From the NCBI RefSeq assembly GCF_001866055.1, contig NZ_MLQS01000030.1, forward strand, positions 311,500 through 375,499: a stretch of 64,000 nucleotides of DNA, in the 5' to 3' direction. The notes beneath the pieces are model-generated. The model was not told the origin of the DNA and did no database searches. It saw nothing but the letters and a program-made list of their open reading frames with translations. Positions 52,641-59,857 of the stretch are shown here, piece by piece; the stretch's first letter is position 1, and each line of letters begins with the position of its first letter. A program made the position numbers and the translations under genes. Source of the stretch: Anaerobacillus alkalidiazotrophicus. Its GTDB lineage: Bacteria > Bacillota > Bacilli > Bacillales_H > Anaerobacillaceae.

Positions 52641-54701
52641 ATGTTAAACCTATGTGATATTTTAAAAGCAAATTGCATTCTTACAAATCAACAAGGAATT
52701 CCTATAGTCTCTTTATCACCAGGCACTATTAGCTGTAAAGAAATACCTCAGAAAAACGGCAGAAAAAATGTCAATACGACGTTACCAAACGGTGAAGTCA
52801 TAACTTTACAAAAAGTGTTCGTTCAAAAAAGTGGATTGGTTATCATTGAAATCACTGGACCTGGAACCACCTGCCGCAGCCAACCTCTTCCATTTAGTTT
52901 TATTGAATCTTTTATACTATGTGCGCCTGAAGGTACAGAACTTGAATGTAATATAACTGAATTTGATTGTATTGCACAGCTAAACTGTCAAAATGGGCTT
53001 GTTACTTCGGTGGACCTATTTTTCGCTATTTGCCAAGATGTAGAAATAGCTGCAGATATGGTAATTAGCATTCCTGAACAATTGTGTAATCCGCGTCAAG
53101 AGATTAATATCAACAGTTGTCCAATTACTCCTCCAAATCAATGTCCAGCGGTATTTCCTACTTCTAATACCTCTGCAGGAACCCAAAGCAAAGTTAACTC
53201 TATTAAATTAACAAGTGATACGTTAGTTTCTACAAATCATACTTTTCAAAAAGAATTAGCCTGTGTATCTGTAAAAAAGGTATATGACTGGATTGTCCGC
53301 CCAAGCACATTTCAGTTAAATTTCAATATAAATGATTTAGTGCTTGATTGTGATATCCCACCTTGCGATGCGCATCTTTTTGTACATGCAGCCTATATAT
53401 GTGAAGGAGATCTTCAAGGTCAAGTTCTTTGCGGAAATATACCTGTTGAGGGCGCACAAGTGTCGTTTAGTGCAGAACCAAACATTGTTACCTTCTCTCC
53501 TGATCCTACGGTAACGGATGCTAATGGCAATTTTGATACAATCGTCACTGTTCCACCTGGAACCCCGCCAACACCAGTTACAATTACAGCTAATACTTTT
53601 GTTAGTGGTCTACCTATTACTACCTCACTTGATACGATTGTCGAGTGCCATGGTCCTTGTGTAATTGAATTATTCACTACAGATGTAATTGACTGTGACG
53701 GATTTGTTGAGGGAAGAGTTATGTGCGGTGGAAGACCAATTGAAGGTGCTGTAATTGAGGTAACTTCAGATTCTGAAGATGTCACTTTTGCTCATGATCA
53801 AATTACAACTGGTACTGATGGAAACTTCTTCGTAGGTGTTACTGTTGAACCTGGAACTCCTTTACAAACCATTACAATTACTGCTTCAACAATAGTTGAA
53901 GGACAGAACATTTTCACCTCCATTGATGCCCAAGTGGTTTGTTCTGAAGATGCTTGTGTCTTAACACTCGAAGTTCCAGCCAACATTAGTTGTGAAGCTA
54001 CAATCACTGGTTCCATTTTCTGCGGTGATGATCCTGTTAGTGGAGCTGATATCTCGTTTAGCAGCTTTCCAAATATAGTAACATTCAGTCCTAATCCTGT
54101 AGTATCCCTTGCGAATGGAACTTTCTCAACTACAGTGACAGTACCAGAGAATACTCCTTTTACATCGGTTCTTATTACGGCTACTACCACAGTTAATGGT
54201 CAAACCGTCTCGACCCATGTAGGCACGAATGTAGAATGTCCTGGTCCAGATCAATGTCCTTGTAAGTTCCGAATAGGTATTCAAGGCAATAGTGCCCCAG
54301 CGACTGTTAATATTACCCAACAAGGTGTTCCTTCAACTTTAGCAGGAACGATTAATGTGACTGCAGTCCAATGTTTTATCACAGCACCTATGTGTAATCC
54401 TGCCGTTGATAACTTTAATATTACATTTGGATCTGGGGGTACAACAATTAATTTTATTCAAGGAAGAAGAATTCACATTGATTGTACGGCCAATACAGCT
54501 AGAGTACATGGAACCGCAATGGCCAGTGGAAATTTATTCAGCGGGATATTTGATGTAGAGATTATATTGACACTCTTGCCAGGGAATACTGGGACATGGC
54601 AAATCAATGCTAGTGATTTATTGGGTAACACATTTACCACTACCTTTACGGCACCTTTGAACCCTATAACTTTTGTTGGGGATTGTAACCAACAACCTTA
54701 A
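52641..54701 (+). CDS. Cysteine-rich protein with three Ig-like repeats
   Basis: A 686-residue protein with no signal peptide or membrane helix. The N-terminal 230 residues contain many Cys and an ELACVSVKKVYDWIVRP motif. Three repeats of about 100 residues follow (about 250-345, 350-442, 447-542), each with four Cys and the Ig/carboxypeptidase-regulatory-like pattern G.V.CGG.PVEGA.V.., V.TDANGNF.T.VTVPPGTP. A separate C-terminal beta domain runs from CPCKFRIGIQGNSAPATVNI. AAAGGAGG precedes the ATG. Lack of export signal, high Cys and a spore-forming host suggest a spore coat or exosporium-type structural protein, but that is inference. Confidence 0.8.
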   Translation: MLNLCDILKANCILTNQQGIPIVSLSPGTISCKEIPQKNGRKNVNTTLPNGEVITLQKVFVQKSGLVIIEITGPGTTCRSQPLPFSFIESFILCAPEGTELECNITEFDCIAQLNCQNGLVTSVDLFFAICQDVEIAADMVISIPEQLCNPRQEININSCPITPPNQCPAVFPTSNTSAGTQSKVNSIKLTSDTLVSTNHTFQKELACVSVKKVYDWIVRPSTFQLNFNINDLVLDCDIPPCDAHLFVHAAYICEGDLQGQVLCGNIPVEGAQVSFSAEPNIVTFSPDPTVTDANGNFDTIVTVPPGTPPTPVTITANTFVSGLPITTSLDTIVECHGPCVIELFTTDVIDCDGFVEGRVMCGGRPIEGAVIEVTSDSEDVTFAHDQITTGTDGNFFVGVTVEPGTPLQTITITASTIVEGQNIFTSIDAQVVCSEDACVLTLEVPANISCEATITGSIFCGDDPVSGADISFSSFPNIVTFSPNPVVSLANGTFSTTVTVPENTPFTSVLITATTTVNGQTVSTHVGTNVECPGPDQCPCKFRIGIQGNSAPATVNITQQGVPSTLAGTINVTAVQCFITAPMCNPAVDNFNITFGSGGTTINFIQGRRIHIDCTANTARVHGTAMASGNLFSGIFDVEIILTLLPGNTGTWQINASDLLGNTFTTTFTAPLNPITFVGDCNQQP

Positions 54702-54891
54702 CATTTGTGGCACTGTTGCTAACAGAATAAGTTTGTCTCTATATGTGGTGGTCATCTAATCATGAAGGATGCCGATAAGCGTGTTGATCCTGACAAACAA
54801 GGACAAAAAAAGAACGAGTAAACTGTGTGCTTTTAAGCGCATGTAAGTGATCCAAATTGATTACGGTCTATTATATGCGCCAGGTATAAAA

Positions 54892-54921
54892 AACAGCCAC
54901 CTCCAAAAAAGGAAGTGGCTG
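54892..54921 (-). terminator. Minus-strand terminator
   Basis: ACAGCCACTTCC and GGAGGTGGCTGT (minus strand) are followed by TTTTTTAT. It may back up the terminator after the toxin remnant. The 54702-54890 stretch holds no supported gene. Confidence 0.7.
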
Positions 54922-55067
54922 TCTCGTTATTCAACTAAAGGGAGTTAAGTAACTTCAACAAATAGAAGGCATTATATCTTGGATCAACAACGAGATGTGC
55001 AGTACTTTCGATAAAGCCTCCGTTACTTCAATAAGCTAATCTACCCACTCGGTAATAACTGTAAATT

Positions 55068-55098
55068 AAAAAAGGTTAAGAATACTCCCTAACCTTTT
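55068..55098 (-). terminator. Terminator after the toxin-antitoxin pair
   Basis: On the minus strand AAAGGTTAGGGAGTATTCTT and AACCTTTTTTA fold as AAGGTTA / TAACCTT with a T-run, 11 bases after the toxin stop. Confidence 0.75.
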
Positions 55099-55108
55099 AT
55101 CCTTGTAT

Positions 55109-55358
55109 TTATTTGTAGATGTTACCTCGGAAATCAATGTCTAACATGTATAATATTAATTTTTCAACTTCTACTTTATAAATCATTCTGATGTCGCTAA
55201 CTCTGAGTCTAAATATATCGTTGTACTCTATCATTTTCTTTTCGATAATATGGGTCTTCTGCTAACTGTAATAAAGCATTCTTTATTCTTTTTCTTGTAG
55301 GAGCGTCTTGTTTTTGAAAAAACTTTTTGGCTTTGTTCGAAACTTTAATTTCAAACAT
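55109..55358 (-). pseudogene. RelE/ParE-type toxin, frameshifted
   Basis: The gene starts with ATG 55358, inside the antitoxin stop (ATGTTTGA overlap). Frame 1 reads MFEIKVSNKAKKFFQKQDAP, TRKRIKNALLQLAEDPYYRK and then breaks near 55225-55245. A second frame continues EYNDIFRLRVSDIRMIYKVE and VEKLILYMLDIDFRGNIYK to the stop at 55109. The text RLRVSDIRMIYKV followed by MLDIDFRGNIYK is typical of RelE/ParE ribosome-dependent or related toxins. A small indel or deletion separates the halves, so the toxin is probably inactive. Confidence 0.8.
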
Positions 55359-55545
55359 CTAAGACATCCTTAAACACATCTTCAAAAGAATGAAATTCAC
55401 TATACATTGCCTCTTCAATTGCTTTCTTTTCCTCATTAGTTGGTTCAACTTCATAAAATTCCTGTCCATACTTAGTTAATGTTTCAAGGATTTCTTTTAC
55501 CTTCTCTAAATTTTTTTCTGAAATATTGTCAATGATTTTATACAA
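55351..55545 (-). CDS. Antitoxin-like small protein, partner of the broken RelE-type toxin
   Basis: A 64-residue acidic protein (LEKVKEILETLTKYGQEFYE; NEEKKAIEEAMYSEFHSFED). It ends with a hydrophobic FKDVLDV typical of short RelB-like antitoxin tails. It lies directly upstream of the toxin and overlaps it by eight bases, the usual order of type II systems. It is intact although the toxin is broken, which fits safe loss of the toxin first. The family is inferred from context and general features. Confidence 0.7.
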   Translation of the reverse strand: MYKIIDNISEKNLEKVKEILETLTKYGQEFYEVEPTNEEKKAIEEAMYSEFHSFEDVFKDVLDV

Positions 55546-55732
55546 ATCTTCTCAGACATAGTTTCTTCTTGTTTTCATCAATCCACTCAACATAGAAATA
55601 CATTGATTATTTTTTCTGTTGACACGAAAAAAAGCCAAACCTTAGTAAACTGTTCAGCGCTTAGATAAAAGGAATCAGCAACAACTAACCCTTTTCCTTG
55701 TTAAGCATTTGCACCCGTTACTTGAATATGAA

Positions 55733-56124
55733 TTAGGCATTCAGTGAATTAGCTATTTCAAGTAGTTCATCTTTTGCTTTATTATCTTCATTAATAACGA
55801 AATTGTAATGTAAGTTATATTCTATCTCATCTTTTAACCAATTTAGGTCTGAAGATGGGAATGGAGTCTCTCGAAAAAATGCTACTGTTCCATCTTCTAA
55901 TATAATTTCCTCATATTCGCTGCTTTTTTAATACTCTAAAATAACGGTCAAAATTTGCTACTATGAACTGTATGTGAACCACTCTTTCTTTAGAATTGTA
56001 AGTAATACTATATATGATTTTTTTCAAATCTTTTTCCCAATCCCCTATGGTTACATCTGACTCTTCAGCTAAAAATGGTAGAGTTTTTAAGTATTTAGCC
56101 TCAAAGGGTAGGGCGGTAATGTTG
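55733..56124 (-). pseudogene. Frameshifted hypothetical gene remnant
   Basis: On the minus strand, LPFEAKYLKTLPFLAEESDV, then TIGDWEKDLKKIIYSITYNS and FIVANFDRYFRVLKK run in one frame. A shift near 55925 moves to SEYEEIILEDGTVAFFRETP and DLNWLKDEIEYNLHYNFVIN, ending at 55733. The 5' end is lost: an in-frame TAA precedes NITALP. Family not recognised. The stretch 55546-55732 shows nothing further. Confidence 0.65.
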
Positions 56125-56187
56125 ACTTAACTCATTCTTCAATCTTGAATATATCGTTTTTCTATTAAACTGGTTCGCTATATAGTT

Positions 56188-56586
56188 TTATATTGTTTCT
56201 TCATCCACCGTTCCTACTGTGGCACAAAAGTAGCCCCTTGCCCATAGGTGCTGTCCCCAATTTTTCTTTTTTAGCTCCGGAAACTGCTCCTGATGCAACC
56301 TTGATGACCTTCCTTTTAGGTACTGCATGATTTTACTAGGAGAAAGACTAGGTGGATGCGATAACAATAAATGAATGTAGACTTTTCCAACACTACCTTG
56401 CAAAATTGTGATTTCTCTCGCTTTGCATCTCTGACTGATTAATTCTTGTGTTCTTACGACATTCGCACCATGTAATTCCTTATATCTATATTTTGTCATC
56501 CAGATCACATGGAATTTGATGTCAAAAACTGCATGACTATTCTTTTCAAACGTTGATATACCGAAAAAATAAGCGTACAAAATCAT
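56188..56586 (-). pseudogene. IS200/IS605-family TnpA transposase, inactivated
   Basis: The sequence is clearly an IS200-type Y1 transposase: HAVFDIKFHVIWMTKYRYKE, PSKIMQYLKGRSSRLHQEQF and WGQHLWARGYFCATVGTVDE. Two lesions are visible. The HUH motif, normally DHIHLL, reads VYIHLL, so the first catalytic His is Tyr. A TAA follows EETI where Lys is expected, and homologous-looking text (NYIANQF) continues in frame to about 56130. The element ends were not identified. It lies in the decayed island. Confidence 0.85.
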
Positions 56587-56799
56587 ATCTAATTTGTACG
56601 CTATTTCTAATGTTATTTGTCATTTGCTCTCCCAAAACTGAACTCGTTAATTTAATTCAGTCTCCTTTAATTTAGGGAATCTCACATTAGGTACTGGTCC
56701 TTTTGGAAAAACAATGTGATAAAACCTTACTATATTGCTGAAAACATTATCTTAGCTAGTTAATATAAGAGTAACAAAAAGGATAGGGGCGATGTTAAA

Positions 56800-56940
56800 T
56801 GAAAAATGAAGCTTTAAAGTTAGCAAGTGAAATAATTCGCCTAGATTTAGTTCGGGATGAATTATTAGAAGAATTAATTTTACTATCTGGGAATGACGCA
56901 CATGAAATTTTACGACAGGTTCAAAACGGTCATCAATGAT
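56800..56940 (+). CDS. Small 46-residue hypothetical protein
   Basis: ATG 56800 is preceded by AGGATAGGGG nine bases upstream. The product is acidic and helical (MKNEALKLASEIIRLDLVRD, then ELLEELILLSGNDAHEILRQ) and ends VQNGHQ. It is followed by a terminator. The regular amphipathic helix and good ribosome site argue for a real small gene. A longer minus-strand ORF over the same bases looks accidental. Function unknown. The stretch from 56587 to 56780 shows nothing else. Confidence 0.6.
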
Positions 56941-56996
56941 CGTTAATGATATATTTTGATTTGTAATACAATTTTTATTCTCCTCCTTAAAATGAG

Positions 56997-57028
56997 AAAA
57001 AAGCGATCCAAATGTGGGTCGCTTTTTT
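56997..57028. terminator. Bidirectional terminator
   Basis: AAAAAAGCGATCC and GGGTCGCTTTTTT form the stem. It serves the small gene and, from the other side, sspI. Confidence 0.92.
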
Positions 57029-57126
57029 CTTGAATATTTCATTATCACTTATTTTAATACCCGTCACACCTAAATGTAGCTTGATGTGGTAATCATTTTA
57101 ATGAACGTAACTCAAATAACGGTATT

Positions 57127-57336
57127 TTACCTTTGTAATCCTTGAGAAATTTGAGAAATGACTTTTTGTTTACTAGTTTCATCTGCTTGTTGCCAATAAA
57201 CTTCGAATAAAACCCCTAAACCAGGAAGCATTTTCTCTTCGCCACTTTGCATCGCATCATCAATAGTAGCTTTCACATCATCCGCTGTACTATTTGCTAC
57301 ATTTGCTAAAATTGCACCACGTAAATTAAACCCCAT
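57127..57336 (-). CDS. sspI: Small acid-soluble spore protein I
   Basis: A 69-residue protein, [20 protein letters not shown] followed by [20 protein letters not shown] and a helical end. This is the SspI family, a minor SASP made in the forespore under sigma-G. It is divergent from the rRNA methyltransferase, as in B. subtilis sspI-ysgA. GGAGCTG precedes the ATG on the minus strand. It shows directly that the organism is a spore former. Confidence 0.95.
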   Translation of the reverse strand: MGFNLRGAILANVANSTADDVKATIDDAMQSGEEKMLPGLGVLFEVYWQQADETSKQKVISQISQGLQR

Positions 57337-57392
57337 CTAATTAACAGCTCCTTTATGGTAAAATAAAATTTAAGCCAATTGGCATTTCTGTT

Positions 57393-57423
57393 ATAGTATG
57401 ACAACAATTGGACGAAAATATTT
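57393..57423 (-). promoter_or_regulatory. Candidate sigma-G promoter of sspI
   Basis: On the minus strand CAAATA, about 18 bases, then CATACTA. The -10 fits the CATnnTA forespore pattern. The -35 is a partial match. Confidence 0.45.
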
Positions 57424-57446
57424 GTAAATGAAAAAAGGAGTTTGTT

Positions 57447-58208
57447 ATGGAACGAATTGAATCGGTAAAAAACATAAAGATTAAAACAGTAAAAAAATTA
57501 CATACTCGTAAAGGTAGGGAAAAGTTAGGGAGTTTTCTAATAGAAGGAGAACATTTGGTAGAAGAAGCATTAAATTCAAATGTTATTATAAATGAAATTT
57601 TTATAGAGGAGAATTTTACTATTCCCTCAAACTGGGATTTATCAAACATTCCAATATATATCGTAAACGATAAAATCATGAAAGAGATTTGTGATACACA
57701 AACTCCTCAAGGGATTGTTGCGGTCTGTGAATTATTAGGTAGAAAACCGTTAACGATAGAGAAAAACGGTTTATATATATTAATTGATCAAGTTCAGGAT
57801 CCAGGTAATCTTGGAACTATTATTCGTACAGCGGATTGTGCTGGTTTGTCAGGAGTCATTTTAGGGACGGGAACGGTCGATATGTATAATAGTAAAGTTA
57901 TTCGTTCTACACAAGGCTCTATTTTTCACTTGCCGATAGTTAGGGGCGAATTAACAGAATGGGTGGAAAAGTTTAAAAGTGAAAAAATACCCGTTTATGG
58001 AACAGCCTTAAACGAAAAGGCGAAAGAATATAGAACGGTCATGGCACCAGAGAGTTTTGCTCTCATTGTTGGAAATGAAGGAAATGGGTTATCGAAGGAA
58101 CTTCTTCAAGTGACGGATGAAAATCTCTTTATTCCTATCTATGGAGAAGCTGAATCACTAAATGTTTCTATCGCTACAGGTATCCTATTGTATCACCTCC
58201 GTAAATAA
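57447..58208 (+). CDS. ysgA: SpoU-family RNA 2'-O-methyltransferase YsgA
   Basis: A 253-residue SPOUT methyltransferase. An N-terminal substrate-binding domain (VKNIKIKTVKKLHTRKGREK) is followed by the three SpoU motifs: DPGNLGTIIRTADCAG, FALIVGNEGNGLSKELL and AESLNVSIATGILLYHL, which form the SAM-binding knot. AAAGGAG precedes the ATG. It lies between sspI and pheS as in B. subtilis. The target is probably 23S rRNA or tRNA; which nucleotide cannot be read here. Confidence 0.92.
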   Translation: MERIESVKNIKIKTVKKLHTRKGREKLGSFLIEGEHLVEEALNSNVIINEIFIEENFTIPSNWDLSNIPIYIVNDKIMKEICDTQTPQGIVAVCELLGRKPLTIEKNGLYILIDQVQDPGNLGTIIRTADCAGLSGVILGTGTVDMYNSKVIRSTQGSIFHLPIVRGELTEWVEKFKSEKIPVYGTALNEKAKEYRTVMAPESFALIVGNEGNGLSKELLQVTDENLFIPIYGEAESLNVSIATGILLYHLRK

Positions 58209-58260
58209 TACAAGACTTCAAGTCGAATTTGAAACGTAAAATTAGGGATATAAAGAAGGT

Positions 58261-58289
58261 TTGCCTTATTTAGAAAAATCAACTATAAT
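58261..58289 (+). promoter_or_regulatory. pheST promoter
   Basis: TTGCCT (58261-58266), 17 bases, TATAAT (58284-58289), just before the T-box leader. Confidence 0.6.
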
Positions 58290-58295
58290 TGAATT

Positions 58296-58556
58296 CGAAT
58301 TTCATAATACTAAAAACGTTGAAAGAGAGTAGTAAATTGCCTAAACGACATCTCAGGGATGAAGTACCTAGACTGAAAGTGCTTCTATGATCGCAGCAAT
58401 TGAATTCGCTCTGGAGTTGGCACCGGAACATAGAAATATTAAGGTTGCATCGGTCTTGGACCGTTATCAAGTTTGAGTGAATGAATCAGTTTGGATTCGT
58501 TAATTAGGGTGGTACCGCGAAGTCTTCGTCCCTTGCTTGGGATGAGGGCTTTTTTG
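58296..58556 (+). ncRNA. T-box leader of pheST (tRNA-Phe-sensing riboswitch)
   Basis: The conserved AGGGTGGTACCGCG is at 58507-58520, followed by the terminator GTCTTCGTCCC with GGGATGAGGGC and TTTTTT. Stem I lies from about 58320. A TTC at 58383-58385 is a possible Phe specifier but was not confirmed by folding. Confidence 0.92.
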
Positions 58557-58666
58557 TCTTTTATCCTAACTTTTAATTACAACCCCTACTGATTAAAGTT
58601 AAAGTGAAAAAAATTGATCGTTTAGGTCAAATTTTTTTAACATACATAAATTAAGGAGGAAAAATT

Positions 58667-59701
58667 ATGCAACAACGTTTAAAAGAATTAGAGCAAGAAG
58701 CTTTAAATCAAATTGAAACAGCTGAGACTCTAAAGGATCTACAAGATATTAAAGTATCATATTTAGGAAAAAAGGGTCCAATAACAGAAGTATTACGCGG
58801 AATGGGAAAGCTTTCAGCTGAAGAACGTCCCGTTATTGGTCAAATGGCTAATGATGTTAGGGAAGCGATTTCTAATAAGTTAGAAGAGAAGGTTACGAAA
58901 CTTGAGGAATTAGAGGTAGAACAAAGACTTGCAAGTGAAAGTATTGATGTAACATTACCAGGCCGTCCAGCGCGAGTAGGTGCAAGTCATCCTCTAACAA
59001 CGGTAGTAGAAACAATTGAAGATATATTTATTGGATTAGGTTTTGAGGTAGCTGAGGGACCTGAGGTAGAAACAGACTATTATAACTTTGAGGCTTTAAA
59101 TTTACCAAAAGATCATCCTGCCCGTGATATGCAAGATACTTTTTATATTACAGAAGAAATTTTACTAAGAACTCACACATCTCCAGTTCAAGCACGTACG
59201 ATGGAAAAGTATAAAGGGAAAGGCCCTGTAAAGATTATTTGCCCAGGAAAAGTTTTCCGTCGAGATGACGATGATGCTACTCATTCACATCAATTTATGC
59301 AAGTAGAGGGGCTTTACATAGATGAAAATGTTCGTATGAGTGATTTAAAAGGAGTTCTTTTAGAGTTTGCTAAGAAGTTTTTCGGTCCAGATCAAAAGAT
59401 TCGTTTGCGTCCTAGCTTCTTCCCATTTACCGAGCCGTCGGTTGAAGTTGACCTTTCTTGTGTAATGTGTCATGGCGATGGTTGTCGTATTTGTAAGGAA
59501 ACAGGCTGGATTGAAGTGTTAGGTGCTGGAATGGTTCATCCACGTGTATTAGAAATGGGTGGTTTTGATCCGGAAAAATATTCAGGATTTGCATTCGGAA
59601 TGGGTGTAGAACGTTTAGCAATGTTAAAGTATGGGATTGACGACATACGTCATTTTTACTTAAATGATAAAAGATTTTTAGAGCAATTTAAACGAGCATA
59701 A
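58667..59701 (+). CDS. pheS: Phenylalanyl-tRNA synthetase alpha subunit
   Basis: The catalytic alpha subunit of the heterotetrameric synthetase, 344 residues. An N-terminal coiled coil (1-90) binds tRNA. The class II core shows [51 protein letters not shown] and a motif 3 [23 protein letters not shown] precedes the ATG. A cysteine cluster [12 protein letters not shown] is typical of Firmicute PheS. It is controlled by the upstream T-box and followed by pheT. Confidence 0.98.
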   Translation: MQQRLKELEQEALNQIETAETLKDLQDIKVSYLGKKGPITEVLRGMGKLSAEERPVIGQMANDVREAISNKLEEKVTKLEELEVEQRLASESIDVTLPGRPARVGASHPLTTVVETIEDIFIGLGFEVAEGPEVETDYYNFEALNLPKDHPARDMQDTFYITEEILLRTHTSPVQARTMEKYKGKGPVKIICPGKVFRRDDDDATHSHQFMQVEGLYIDENVRMSDLKGVLLEFAKKFFGPDQKIRLRPSFFPFTEPSVEVDLSCVMCHGDGCRICKETGWIEVLGAGMVHPRVLEMGGFDPEKYSGFAFGMGVERLAMLKYGIDDIRHFYLNDKRFLEQFKRA

Positions 59702-59857
59702 TTTACTTAAATAAAAATTAAAAAATGAGTGGAAAGTTTATAGTATAGGTAAGGTTCTTTTAAGTAAATTTCTGCCCTTAGGAAAAAGCAAAGCAGAAAG
59801 AAACGAGAATCATGTCTAGCGTGTTACTAGGGCTTTTCTTACAAGGAGGAAATGTTT

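Noticed and set aside
52450..52647. Plus-strand ORF of 65 codons before the Ig-repeat gene
   Set aside because: It overlaps the ribosome site and start of the next gene and has no start context of its own.
56752..57048. Minus-strand ORF of 98 codons
   Set aside because: It runs through a terminator and opposes a better small plus-strand gene.
57353..57679. Minus-strand ORF of 108 codons
   Set aside because: It covers the sspI promoter region and the start of ysgA on the other strand; shadow of the methyltransferase gene.
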